From: Byssothecium circinans
Lineage: Eukaryota; Ascomycota; Dothideomycetes; Pleosporales; Massarinaceae
DNA length: 64,000 nucleotides
Assembly (NCBI GenBank): GCA_010015675.1
Contig: ML977017.1
Span: 358,565 to 422,564, forward strand
Reading direction: 5' to 3'
A program made the translations under genes and the position numbers. Shown here piece by piece: positions 34,196 through 45,279 of the stretch. The notes beneath the pieces are model-generated. The model was not told the origin of the DNA, searched no databases, and was given only the letters and a program-made list of their open reading frames with translations. Position 1 is the stretch's first letter; every line of letters begins with the position of its first letter.

Positions 34196-36712
34196 CTACC
34201 CCCCTTGCGGGGGGTTTCCTCTGGGTCCCTGATTTCTGACAATGTGATGATGGTGATGTTGATGGTGGTGGTGGTGAACGTGAGGTGGCCGGGGTGCTGG
34301 ATGATTCGCATGGAGAACTCGAGGTTGCGGTGCCTGAGCATTGACTTGTTGATCAAACTGAGCCCATAGGTGTCGCTGATGTACGAGATGGGGTATGGCT
34401 GCGGCGCCTGGAGCCAGTTGCAAGCCTTGTAGATCCGCTCCCGGCGCTCCCATGAATTGGCCAACACCACCTGGGAACATGTTTCCTAAGCCTTGACTAG
34501 GCAGATGAGTAAGTTGATCGGACATTATAGAGAGGAATATATATGATGAACTCTACTTGACTTACTGCCGGGGTAGCGGTCCAGGGCCATGAAACGGCAT
34601 GAAAATATTAGGAAATTCCCGTAGCACTTGGCCTTCTCTTCCGACTACTGGTGGTGGTTGTGGCGCCGGGGCGTTTACGAGTGCGCCGCCAGCCATGTGG
34701 TATGGAAACCGAACGTGGTCCGCCTGCGCTCTACCTTGACGGCTCTGTTCAGCTTGCTTGACACGGTCCGAAACTTGGATTGTGAGATCTGCCTCAGAAA
34801 TGTTGGGGTTTTCGGCCTGCACCTTAGCCCTGGCCTCTGCCGCAGCTTTCTTGACCTCCTCTTCGTGTCGAGCTTCGACATTGTCGTGGAGGGGACATTT
34901 GGAGCTACCCCTGGGATCTCCACTGCCGTCGCTAAAATGATGGTAGTCACGGACGTCTTTTGAACAGACGTAGCACTGCACATTTCCACAACGCGTACAT
35001 GCCATTTTGTTGCACCCGGCAAGCTTGATGAACGGATGCTTGCATTTGTTACAGTGCCGTATCAGGGCTGCCGACATTGCCTCCTCGACGCCATGCCTGG
35101 CGGACAATTTGTCCTCGTCCTTGACCTCTTTGCAGCTGAGGGGGATGTGCGTCTCTTTCTGGCATAGTCGACAACTGACCTTGCGGCATTTTGGATTCTG
35201 ACAACGAAATTCCTTGTCAACATCAACCGGCGGACATTCCGCCTTGTAGTCGCAGAATGGACATTCAGAAAGAAAGTCAAGTCCAGCAGCAGCTAGGTCT
35301 TCCAGCTGTTGCATGTGTTCCAGCCGCTCGAAGGATGTCTCGGAGAGAAACTCCTGCAGCTGCCGACGTGTGAAGGTGCCCACGCAGTTGGGATCCGCAA
35401 AGCATACCACTTTCACTCGTCCAAGACCCATTTCACCTTCGACATACTTGGACGCACAAGACAAGCAGAAGAAGTGGACGGTTTCACCGCTGCAGCTCGT
35501 CATTCTGTTGATGGGAATGTCATCAAAGCAGCACTGACACTCGCCCATTTCGCCTAACCGCTGGGCTTCGCGCAGGTTTGCTTGCTCGGCTCTCTCAAGT
35601 TCTTCGGCTCTTCGCCGTTTCGACGTCTCCATGTCGTCTCTCTTCCTAGCTGCCTCCAGCTCCTTTGGAATTTGGCTTCCGCGGTCGATCAGTGTGTTAA
35701 TCATGTAGCGCTTTTGGCGCGGTGTCCTAATCTTAGTAAAGCCTTGAGGGTTTGGCGCAATATTTTGATACGTCCGTAATTGTTTACTGAGTACCCCATA
35801 CGATTTGAAGAAGGTTTTGTTGTCTTCGAGGACGTTTTCAAGATGCCGCACTGGTACCGAAAGGAACTCGTCTTTCAACAATTCAAGTCTGTGAAGTCGT
35901 CAGTATTTATACATCATTACAGCTTAGTGGTGAAGCGTCATCGGTGTGTCGTGACAGGTGCATGCGGTCTACCTAGGACTGGAAGCCACGTGAAGGCATA
36001 CTTTCTTTGCTTGTCCCAATCGAACAGCACAGTCACGTGTCAAAAGTTTGCACCGCCTTACCTTGGCCAACCTAAGGGAAATTTTGGGGGGTTTTGACAC
36101 ATGACTGCAATAGGTGGCCGCAGATCAGTTTGTACAATAAAGATGAACAAAAAACCGCATCCGACGTGTAGGGAGGACTCACGCATCTTTGGAGTAGCTG
36201 ATTGCACGTGCATCGTGTTCGCTCGGCTCCAATCCTTCATAGTCGTCACTCTCACGCTTCCTCTTACGGCTGTCGACTTCATCCTGCTCTTTTGGATAAA
36301 CATCACCGTCGAGAAGCTGTAGGATAATACGCTGACATGTGGTTGGTGTGCGGGCTGCCCCGTTGATGAGCGTGAGAACGTGTTGCACGGATACGTCTGG
36401 CAGAACATTTAGGACCATCTGTAGGCACTCAGCTTCCGTGACGGGTTCATTGTCAATAGACACGGGCGCTGCATTGACAGCGACGGGCACTGCGGGGCCT
36501 GGGTCTTCCGGCATGTCAAGGTCTGGTATGTCGGCCAGACTAGTGAGGTCGATAAATTCGGAATCGTCCGCACGGTCGGCATCGTTTGCAACGACGCGAT
36601 GATGGTGTAGATGCTCGTCAGCGAACGCGTTGAAGTGGGCATCTTGAGGTTCAAAACTGAAATCTGAATCATATTCGTCGTCTGACACCAAGTTGACGAT
36701 GTGGCCGTCCAT
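34196..36712 (-). CDS. RING-between-RING E3 ubiquitin ligase, RNF216/TRIAD3-like
   Basis: Exons 36712-36183, 35888-34566 and 34496-34196 give 717 residues; the first intron is 294 nt, the second 69 nt. The start MDGHIVNLVSDDEYDSD is an aliphatic-acidic SUMO-interaction-like motif, and EFIDLTSLADIPDLD is a second. A CUE/helix-like region (EAECLQMVLNVLPDVSVQHV) follows. RING1 starts near residue 294 (ECQCCFDDIPINR). The IBR (CPFCDYKAECP ... CRLCQ) and RING2 (HCNKCKHPFIKLAGCNKMAC) come next; the likely thioester cysteine is in AGCNKM, about residue 489. The RING-IBR arrangement matches RNF216 rather than parkin or ARIH. The C-terminal exon is Pro/Gln-rich with a His run (HHHHHQHHHHH). Confidence 0.87.
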
Positions 36713-37898
36713 TTCTCCTGTTGGTTGGGGTAATATCAGAGGTGTGCGATGCTCAAGGGTTCGAAAAAGCTGGCAGTAGCAATCCAGGCTAAAGCTTCGT
36801 ATCAAAACTTTGTCAGCAGTTTGCAATATATCTGGTGTGCTTAATGCCGACTTGGCGCATCGGTAAGTGAAGGGGTGAGGCCGCAGAGTTTATTTCTAGT
36901 CGTGGGGAAAGTGAGAGACGGGAAAGAGTAAGGAGGGTGAAGGCCCGCAAACGTTCGCCGGTCTCACAGCAGCCTCGTCGGTGGTGCCTAGGCGGCCTCC
37001 AAGGCAGAGGATAAGAACGAAAGAGAAGGATGCCGAAGGATGGTGAGTGGGTAAGTAGAGCGATTGTTCTAGGCGGTCCGAGCTGTGTTTCGGGCACGTT
37101 GTTCAAGCGGGGGAAGCGCCGCGAAAGTAGGCTGGCAAGCAGGAGAGGCGCAGGCAGGAACGCATACCGGGTAGGTGATGGATGACTACATTCAAATGTT
37201 TCATAGAAGAGTTGGATAGCTTCGCCGCAAGGAGACAAGACGAGGTTGCTGCACATCGTCCGACATGGGTTGAAAACATTAGAAGCGCCTCATTGGTCAC
37301 GCGTCGCTCGCACAACCTGGGAACTTCCGGCCATCAGGGCATCGAACAATGTGATAATGTGGCAGCTCTCCAGCTTATGATGATATGATGAAGCTTTCAC
37401 CGATCAATTTTTTATGTCATAGTTTGCCTGCAAGCCATCCGACATGGCGCATGACCTGTCGGTACAGTAAGTGTCCGCGCTTTCCCACGGCCATTGTCGG
37501 AAGACCCAGGATTGTGTTACTGACGGCAGTTTCCGTGAGAAGACGGACTGGACTATAAGAAGACTGGAGCAAAGACCGTCTGCCCCGGATTGTAACTACA
37601 CTGAAAGCTCCGACTTTGTGGGGATATCTCGATTCTCGACGATCTTGTATCCACATTCGGACTAGACGTTCTTGTCCGTGACAAGTATCATTGCACCTTA
37701 CTCATATTTCCATCCCTTTGTTCCATGCCGAACAAACCGTAGAGATCACGGTTATTTTCTCGATTCGTAACCATCTACTCTACGCTCCCTAATCCCATCC
37801 TGTTCCAATTCGCACTCTCCGACTTGCATCAGGCTCAGCGGAGAAGATATTACGAGAAGGACCACGACACCCACAGACAAAGAGGTACGACAAATATC
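36713..37898. other. Intergenic region between divergent genes
   Basis: About 1.2 kb upstream of the RBR ligase (minus) and LYC1 (plus). Open frames such as 36813-37256 (minus) have no domain. The part just before 37899 is C/A-rich like a leader. Confidence 0.4.
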
Positions 37899-39168
37899 AT
37901 GGGATCCATGGCCGACCTTCCCCACGGAGCATCTGCAGACCTCGCCCTCGTTCACCCTACGCCTGAAGAGAAGCTTTATCAATTCAAACTCAATGGTGCT
38001 GAGTGGCGAGGCGCCCTCGATCTCGAAGCATATCTCCGCCGTGAAGAGGTCCTCTCAAACCAGGCTTTAACTCGAGACGGTGGGATCAGCTACTGGATTC
38101 TGATTGACAAAACTGCGAAAAGCAATCCGATTGATCCAACATCATCCGCTCGACTGCCACTTGCTAGCTGTGAGACATATCGAAAGAAAGCGCTGGTTTG
38201 GCGCGATGGCGAGGTGGTGGAGACAATATGCCATGCGATTGGAAGCGTTTTTTGTGCACCGCATCTGCGAGGGAGAAAGTATGCCCAACGGATGATGCGG
38301 GAAGTTGGAGAGGCTCTAAAGACATACCAAACAAGCAAAGAGAGGGAATGTCTCTTCTCGGTGTTGTACTCTGATATCGGAAAGGTCGGCGTTTCTTCTG
38401 CCGGCTCATGAAGGCTGCTAACCTTGGTAGAAATTCTACGCTGACTTCGGGTGGGAACCGTTCAGCTCATCACATGTGTCGGTCCCAGCGGGTGCTTCGA
38501 AGCATGTGGATGCAGACAGGCTGCCTACCGCGCGGCCTTTGTACGCGAATGATCTTGCAGAGTTGTGCAAGATCGACGAAGCGGTCATCCGCAAAAGCCT
38601 AGAGGCACGACCAAAGGGTAGCAATATCGCCGTCGCTCAAATCCCCGATACAAACACGATACAATGGCATCACGCGCGCGAAGACTTTGTAGGCAACGAG
38701 TTGTTTGGGAAGAAGCCGAGCATCAAGGGCGCAATCGTTGGAACGGAGGAAGGCAAACGTGTGTGGGCGTACTGGACACGGGTATGGTATAACGAGAATC
38801 CGGCCGAGTCGAAGGGAAATACGTTGCACATTCTGAGGTTGGTGATTGAGGACGAGGGGCATTCGAGCTGGGAGGGGAGCGGCACACAGCATGCCGACGA
38901 GCACACGGGCGACCATAGCCACGATGCTGCTATTGCGGCACTGTTGCTGATGGCCCAGCGCGAGGCTGACGAATGGAAGCTCGAAGAGGTTGAGGCATGG
39001 AACCCGTCGTCGGCGACGCTAGCGGCAGCTCGAATGTTGAACCCAGATGCGGAGGTGGTGCAAAGGGACCAGGAAAGCATCGCCAGCCTGATGTGGTATC
39101 CGCCGCACGAGGGCCCAGTCGCGGAATCGATTGATTGGATAGGCAACGAGAAATATGGATGGAACTGA
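37899..39168 (+). CDS. LYC1: Lysine N-acetyltransferase Lyc1 (GNAT fold)
   Basis: Exons 37899-38384 and 38431-39168 give 407 residues. The join DIGK/KFYADFGWEP crosses a 46-nt intron with an unusual GTCGGC donor and a TGCTAACC branch site. In yeasts such as Yarrowia, Lyc1 acetylates lysine at N6 with acetyl-CoA in the first step of a lysine catabolic route. The GNAT core shows an acetyl-CoA loop (APHLRGRKYAQRMMREVG), then the YADFGWEPF element typical of the family. A C-terminal domain of about 200 residues contains a His/Asp-rich insert. A second in-frame ATG lies three codons downstream (MADLPHG) and could be the true start. Confidence 0.82.
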
Positions 39169-39991
39169 TCGCCTGGGACGTTCAAATGTTAGCAATAGAG
39201 GCTTTTTCATAGCGTTGCACTTCGCGGGCAAGATGTGTGAGATTGAAGAAAATTACCTGACTCGACCCACAACCACGGCGAACAAACACGAAAATTCTTC
39301 TTCAACTGTCCGGCGACGCCAGAGTAGTCAACGAAAAAAGAAAGGCAAGCCTGTCAGATTGCCATCAACGTCCTGCTTTCCAGACCGGCCGAAGCACGAA
39401 TCCAGGCAGCTGAAGATCATCGCCACGATCGCCGAAGCAATCGTACTAAGGCCTCACTCCGGGACATCGAGGCTGCAACTCATCAGCCAGGGTGAGGATT
39501 CTGTGGCTCCTGTAGGAGACTCAGAAGAGGACGTCTACTATAGAAATGATTCTGCGGGCACGGTCAGCAGTGTTGGAGGGGATCAAGTGAGGGTGCTATC
39601 TTACCTATGAAGTATCGTCGAACTAAGGAAGAGAAAAGGAGGACGAGGGCGGGCGGGTATTTATACGTGCAGGCCAGCTCGGGCCATGCGCTACAGCAGC
39701 CGAAAATTTTGCTGTCCGAGCTCTGGACTTGGCGGCCGACGCCGACATGCCGACACGCCGATGTTCGCTCATATTTTTCAGGACGTCGGGGTGGTGGGGC
39801 AGGCACACAGGCACGCAGGCACGCAGGCAATTGGAGCCGCGGGGCAGTCGCAAAATATTGTCCGTAGACTACAGCTATAGTACAGTACCTTTACGCGCAA
39901 TTGGGCTTCCGGTATTGGTAATCTCGACATCATTATCACATCTTGTTCGGCTCTTCACATCAGTCACATCCTCGAGTGTCCAGCAATCACC
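39169..39991. other. Intergenic region
   Basis: Between LYC1 and THR4. A 151-codon open frame at 39155-39610 overlaps the LYC1 end in another phase and has no domain. A run of short GCACGCAGGCA-type direct repeats lies near 39805-39830. The THR4 promoter should lie at the right end. Confidence 0.4.
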
Positions 39992-41735
39992 ATGCCATCA
40001 CATACCGCCTCTCAACGATATCTGAGTACTCGGGGAGGCTCATACGATGTAAGACCTCCACGCGACCCTCGCACTTCAATGATTGACACGCTGTAGTTCT
40101 CCTTCGAGGAGGTAGTCCTCAAAGGTCTCGCCTCGGACGGCGGCCTGTTCATCCCAGAAGAGACCCCCTCGCTCCCCAGTGACTGGGCTTCCGCATGGCA
40201 GCATCTCTCCTTCGAAGATCTTGCGTACGAGATCTTCTCCCTCTACATCTCTGCCTCCGAGATCCCTCCCGCCGACCTCAAAGACATCATCCGTCGAAGC
40301 TATGCTACGTTTCGAGCCAAAGACGTTACGCCCATGGTGACGCTAGACAAGGAGAAGAACATACATCTGTTGGAGCTGTTCCATGGGCCAACATTCGCTT
40401 TCAAAGACGTTGCACTGCAGTTCCTGGGCAACTTGTTCGAGTACTTCCTGGTGCGGCGGAATGAGGGCAAGGTTGGACGTGGTCGGGAGCACTTGACTGT
40501 CATCGGTGCAACCAGTGGAGACACTGGCTCTGCCGCCATCTATGGATTGCGCGGGAAGAAGGATGTATCCGTGTTTATCATGCACCCTCACGGCAAGGTC
40601 AGCGCTGTCCAGGAAGCGCAGATGACGACGGTCATGGACGCCAACGTGCACAACCTCGCCGTGGACGGCACATTCGATGACTGCCAGGTACGTTGGGATA
40701 CACATGGCAGCGTACTTGCCGCCGGCTCACATGCGACAGGACTTTGTGAAAGCTCTTTTCGCCGATCCAGAGATCAACAAGACACACCGTCTTGCCGCCG
40801 TAAACTCCATCAATTGGGCCCGCATCCTCGCGCAAATCACGTACTACTTTTACTCCTACTTTAACCTCATCCACCAGCCCTCTTTCCTTCCCGCATCCAC
40901 CATACGATTTGTAGTGCCGACGGGCAACTTCGGCGATATCCTCGCTGGCTACTTCGCGAAGCGCATGGGTCTGACCGTAGAGAAGCTCGTCATTGCGACT
41001 AACGAAAACGATATCCTTCACCGATTTTGGCAGACGGGCAAGTACGAGAAGCAGCCCGTGTACGGCAGGGAGGCCGAAGGCGGTCTTCCCGAAGATGGTG
41101 TCAAGGCGCATGAGAGCGGGGTGAAGGAGACGTTAAGCCCGGCCATGGACATCCTCGTTTCATCAAATTTTGAGCGTCTACTCTGGTTCTTGTCGTACGA
41201 CGTGTACAGTACTAATGGTGATGCCGTATCGCAGCGCCGCACGCAAGCTGGCGACCATGTCAAGAACTGGCTCAATGACCTGAAGACAAAAGGCGGCTTT
41301 GGGGTGGACAAGCAGATTCTGGAAGCCGCACAAGCCGACTTCACTTCATATCGTGTCAGCGACGACGAGGTTGTGGAAACTATCAAGACCATATTCAACG
41401 CGCCATCTTCGCATCACTATGTGCTTGACCCGCACTCGGCCATCGGTATCCACGCAGCGTTCCGCTCCGCAGAAGTGTCCAAGCCGCCTTCGACTCATCA
41501 CGTCTCGCTCGCCACGGCCCATCCAGCCAAGTTCAGCAATGCCGTCGAGCGCGCTCTACCCGATGATAAGACGTACTTCGAGGAGAAAGTGCTGCCTGAT
41601 GAGTTCAAGGGTCTCGAAGACAAGCCAAGGAGGGTCAGTCTCGTCAAGAAGGCGGATGGCTGGGAAGGTGTGCGGAAAGTTGTTATTGCTGAGGTAGAAG
41701 CAGAATTGCAAGCAGCTGAGCGGGTAGGCCAGTAG
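39992..41735 (+). CDS. THR4: Threonine synthase
   Basis: PLP enzyme that converts O-phosphohomoserine to threonine, the last step of threonine synthesis. Exons 39992-40048, 40097-40687 and 40740-41735 give 547 residues (yeast 514). The first exon encodes 19 residues starting MPSHTASQRYLSTRGGSYD; both introns are short (48 and 52 nt). The PLP lysine is in HGPTFAFKDVALQ, about K122. The pyridine/phosphate-binding segment is IGATSGDTGSAAIYGL, and the second conserved block is VVPTGNFGDILAGYFAKRMG. The N-terminal domain (LASDGGLFIPEE) is typical of the fungal/bacterial class that needs no AdoMet activation. Confidence 0.95.
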
Positions 41736-42400
41736 ACTTGGTCAAAAATGCTGGGATAAAGTAGGCGTAAACCCTCAAATGGTACGGTCGGTAGACGGTC
41801 CAAGACTTTTCTATGCATAGATTACGTTCTCCGTCAAAGAATCAGTTTTATCTTTCAATTTGTCAGTCAATAGTCACTTGTTTCCTCCTATTCCTAGCGG
41901 CTAGCCAAAGATCTTGATATATATGTTCTGGCTGCACGTTCGTGGTCTCACACTCACATATTCCCAAGTCTTCGTCCACTCATTTCGCTCATTCGCAAAT
42001 CATGGTATTTCTTGAACACCACAAACAATGAAGCTCAGCTAGAGAAAAACCTACGGTCTCTCAGGATGTACTTGCTCGCCGGGTCCTTGAGTCCCACGAA
42101 GAGCATTCAGCGGACGCGGTCAGCTCTGCAATATGGAGTTTCCATCACCTGGATTTCCCCTCACTGACGCTCTAAGTACTCCTCCTCATGTCTGGCCTCT
42201 ACGCTACTACCTGCCATATCTGAAGTGAAAGACTCTCTCCGCGCTCTGACGTCACCCAGACGTGCCGTCGCCCTCGCTCGGGCCTCACTTGATCTGGCAC
42301 CCTACCTTCACCATCACTTTCCTCTCTGACCGGGCGTTTGCTCCAGGCAGCCGCCTCTTCCGAGGATTGGCCGTCGCTTAAGAAATTGTCCGAGCGTCTC
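41736..42400. other. Intergenic region
   Basis: THR4 downstream sequence. I see no gene; C/T-rich stretches increase toward the promoter-like element at 42405. Confidence 0.4.
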
Positions 42401-42404
42401 TGAC

Positions 42405-42412
42405 TATATAAG
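42405..42412 (+). promoter_or_regulatory. TATA-box-like element
   Basis: TATATAAG is followed by a C/T-rich stretch and CACCAAAACCACCACA, then an ATG at 42504. This is the usual order of a strong fungal core promoter (TATA, CT block, start region). Confidence 0.5.
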
Positions 42413-42503
42413 CCCGCCTCCGCCCTGCTGCCTCAATCGCTTTTACTCTCCACTACCACTTCACTCACCAAAACCACCACATTTCCATTCTTTCAAGTCT
42501 ATA

Positions 42504-42617
42504 ATGGTTCAAACAAGCTTCAGACGGTTTGTATCTCATCTCATATTACCTTTTTCTTGTTGTCTAACATGGTCACAGGTCTTTACTATGATGTCTGCCA
42601 AGGCTCACGATGTATGA
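42504..42617 (+). other. Possible short spliced ORF of an orphan transcript
   Basis: ATG at 42504 opens nine codons, then a credible intron (GTATCT donor at 42531, TCTAAC branch, CACAG acceptor ending at 42578). The second exon closes after 12 more codons. The product would be 21 residues (MVQTSFRRF...). No family is recognised. The splice and promoter signals look real, while the coding capacity is very small. A longer protein through further introns in the repeat-rich DNA beyond, or a non-coding RNA, are both open. Confidence 0.3.
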
Positions 42618-42644
42618 CATCATCGTCAACAAACATCGGCAACC

Positions 42645-42740
42645 AACCTCACTGTCGACCAACCTCACTGTCGACCAACCTCACTGTCGACCAACCTCAC
42701 TGTCGACCAACCTCACTGTCGACCAACCTCACTGTCAACC
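42645..42740. repeat. 16-bp minisatellite, six units
   Basis: Six tandem units of AACCTCACTGTCGACC. Five are identical and the last has one change (GTCAACC). Confidence 0.95.
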
Positions 42741-43063
42741 AACACCAGCGTCGGTCGCCTTCACCACTCCATCACCTCACATCAACGCCATGATATCATC
42801 GCGTCGCGCCGACCGCATCTAACCTTGACCTCATCGTCATGTCGAGTCGGGTCATACTACCAACCGCCTCATCACGCGTCCTCCCACACGGGCCACCGTC
42901 ACCCCATGTCAACAATGACTCTCACCTACAGACAGTAATTGTCTTATCCAGACGTACTACCTCTCACTTCTCATACTACCTCACCTCATGCTACCTTCAG
43001 CGTGCCTTGAAGCCCTGACGCCACTACCTTGCGGTGCCGACTCGACCACACCCCAATCCACCT

Positions 43064-43257
43064 CACCTCCATCCCAGGAAAGCATGAGTGCGACCACGAC
43101 CCTGCTGCTTTACCTGTTGACAATACCTGCCGGCGGCCATCACCACCCCATACCCCATCTTACCTCTATCCTAGAACAGCATGAGTGCGACCACGACCCT
43201 GATGCTTTGCCTGCTGCCGATACCTGCCGCCGCCGGCATCCTCACCCATCCCCTCGA
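43064..43257. repeat. Tandem duplication, 97-bp unit, two copies
   Basis: The block AGCATGAGTGCGACCACGAC occurs at 43081 and again at 43178. Flanking sequence (CACCTCCATCC / TACCTCTATCC, ATACCTGCCG / ATACCTGCCG) aligns at the same offset. Confidence 0.85.
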
Positions 43258-43519
43258 TACAGTGGAAAACACTGGGCACCGGACAGGAGGGTTTCTCAAA
43301 CCCCTCCTGGGCGTTCCTGATCCGCGGATCAGTGCACGTTGAGCTCGATCGGTCTGCGAACATCATGGAATATGGTACAGGGTATGGTTCAAGGCCATAG
43401 GGTCCCTTCGCGCTAAGATATTCTTGGTCTGGCATGGTCATCATGTTGCTCACATGGATGATACAAGAGATTGGAAGCTGCACTCGTCCGGCGCCTTCGG
43501 GTCAGGTCAAAGATAGAAC

Positions 43520-43700
43520 AGCACTGATACATGAGCATGGTGGTTGGTGGTTGGTGCTTGATCTGGTCATTGGTCATGGTTGCTTGGATACTTGGATGTT
43601 GGTTGTTGGTTGTTGGGTCATGGTTGCTTGGTCACTTGATGGTTGTTCATTGTTGCTTGGTTGCTTGGTTGCTTGGTTGTTGGATGCTTGGAGCTCGGTC
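43520..43700. repeat. Degenerate TTGG-rich low-complexity tract
   Basis: Irregular repetition of GGTTGCTTGG, TTGGTTGT and TTGGTGG words on the plus strand over about 180 bp. Confidence 0.7.
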
Positions 43701-43762
43701 GTGTACGCAGCGCTGCTGTTTTCTTGTTTGATGATCGCTTGACAGAGTTCATGGGTGCTCAA

Positions 43763-43881
43763 GTTGCAAGGCTGTGTGAAATCTGAGGGCTTCGCGCCTG
43801 GCCTACCTTGCAACCTCTCACCACCCATTTGTTGCAAGGCCGTGTGGAATTGAGGGCTTCGTGCCTGGCCTACCTTGCAAC
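43763..43881. repeat. Two tandem copies of a short inverted-repeat-ended element
   Basis: Copy 1 (43763-43814, 52 bp) and copy 2 (43831-43881, 51 bp) are nearly identical. Each begins GTTGCAAGG and ends CCTTGCAAC, a perfect 9-bp terminal inverted repeat. A 16-bp spacer separates them. Confidence 0.85.
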
Positions 43882-43974
43882 AGCTCTTCACCGGTCAAAT
43901 AACTTGATTGCGAGCAGTGTGCGATCACCCATTTTACTGTGGTTGTGAAAAGAGCACCACCTCATCTTATCACC

Positions 43975-44148
43975 TCGTCGCAAAAGAAGACGTCATCGCT
44001 GTTGAAAAAGAGACGGCATTCCATCATCTACCTCATCGTCGCAAAAAGACGATATCGCTGTCGAAAAAGAGACGGCATCTCATAGTTACAAAAGACATCA
44101 TCGCTGTCAAAAAAAAAGACGGCATCTCATCATCTACCTCAAACCAAA
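43975..44148. repeat. About 60-bp tandem repeat, three diverged copies
   Basis: Three copies of a unit containing CATCGCTGT, an A-rich run, AGACGGCAT and usually TCATCATCTACCTCA. Each copy differs by small insertions and deletions. Confidence 0.75.
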
Positions 44149-44436
44149 TATAATAGTTCCTCTTCTTCTCCTCATCATCGTCTTTCTCCTACTATTCTCG
44201 CCTTATTTATCATGCTATCATGGCTCACTGTGATACCTGCACCGCATCCGTCTCGAGTGTATGCTCTCCTCGCCGTCTCCGACTTTTTTGCATCACTGGT
44301 CCTTCACTGGTCCTTCACTGGTATTGTGCCGTGAATTAGTCAAGTTGTGATCATGACGCCTTGGCGGCCCTCGTAAGACAATGCACGCCCGTACTTATCA
44401 GAAATCCCATGACTGTTGAAAGCCAACAGTGACATA

Positions 44437-45279
44437 TTAAAAAGACGTTGATTTCGTAGAACTAGCAAAACTACTCTTCGCGTTCTTGTCTATCATCTCA
44501 AACTTGGCCTTGCCCTCCTCAATCCATGTCTCGAATCGAAAGACTCCGGCCTCCACCGTCCGCACGGGGGTTACTTTCATGCCACCAAGATCCTCGCCAA
44601 GTTCCCTACTCCCCTCCTCTTCGTCGGGCTCCGCGCCGTTTCGACCCGTCTTCTGCAGACTAGGTTGTACTGGGATCCACGGCTGCGGATGGGCGAGCGG
44701 TGGGTCAACATCCCCATCATCCTTGAGCTCCATGCTGATGTTGAAGGAGCAGTGCGGTGGGAGGGGTGCAAGTTGTGCACAGCGAGACGTTAATGAGACC
44801 AAGGCGGCACGAAACTGTTCAGACAGGTTGACGTCGACGTCGGCATCGAGGGCTTTTTGCTTTCCCTTGCCGTTGTCTGCTCCGTCTTCTTCGTCGTGGC
44901 GGTTGTCCCATTCGATTTCTATGTTGTGTTCTCCCTTCTCGACGACTGGGAAGGAGCTGACGTCCACCATGTGCCTCTCCATTATCTTTGTGCTGCCTTT
45001 GTTTCCGCCATCTCCAGCTCCTTCAGTGTTGTAGGTGTAAATGACGATGCCGATGCGTGCAACGGTGCTTGAGAGCAATTCGTCCCGCACGGCAGATATT
45101 GCGTCGCGGATCCATTCGCAGACGAGCGGGTGGCGTGACTGGTAAACGGGTGTGTTGTGGAAGCGCGAGCGGACGAAGGAGGTGCGTGGGTACAGAGTCC
45201 GCAGGTAGAGGAGCGTGTGAGTATAGGCGGTCAGGAAGTCGGTGAAGGCAGCGAGATTGGACAGGAAGGTTGAAGGCAT
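44437..45279 (-). CDS. REV7: HORMA-domain protein Rev7 (DNA polymerase zeta subunit, MAD2B)
   Basis: Single exon, 280 residues. The HORMA fold spans most of the protein, starting with the helix LAAFTDFLTAYTHTLLYLR. The YPRTSF segment and RHPLVCEWIRDAISAVRDEL follow, all characteristic of Rev7/MAD2B. The safety-belt part is interrupted by an acidic low-complexity insert (RHDEEDGADNGKGKQK) and a second one (EPDEEEGSRELGED). Rev7 bridges Rev3 and Rev1 for translesion synthesis. It is longer than the yeast protein (245), mostly because of these inserts. Divergent from KAP114, with 441 bp between start codons. Confidence 0.85.
   Translation of the reverse strand: MPSTFLSNLAAFTDFLTAYTHTLLYLRTLYPRTSFVRSRFHNTPVYQSRHPLVCEWIRDAISAVRDELLSSTVARIGIVIYTYNTEGAGDGGNKGSTKIMERHMVDVSSFPVVEKGEHNIEIEWDNRHDEEDGADNGKGKQKALDADVDVNLSEQFRAALVSLTSRCAQLAPLPPHCSFNISMELKDDGDVDPPLAHPQPWIPVQPSLQKTGRNGAEPDEEEGSRELGEDLGGMKVTPVRTVEAGVFRFETWIEEGKAKFEMIDKNAKSSFASSTKSTSF

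Noticed and set aside
39155..39610. 151-codon open frame after LYC1
   Set aside because: Overlaps the LYC1 end in another phase, and shows no domain or conserved start.
44170..44335. Tandem TGGTCCTTCAC words near 44297-44330
   Set aside because: Only two and a half units; treated as part of the general repeat-rich locus.
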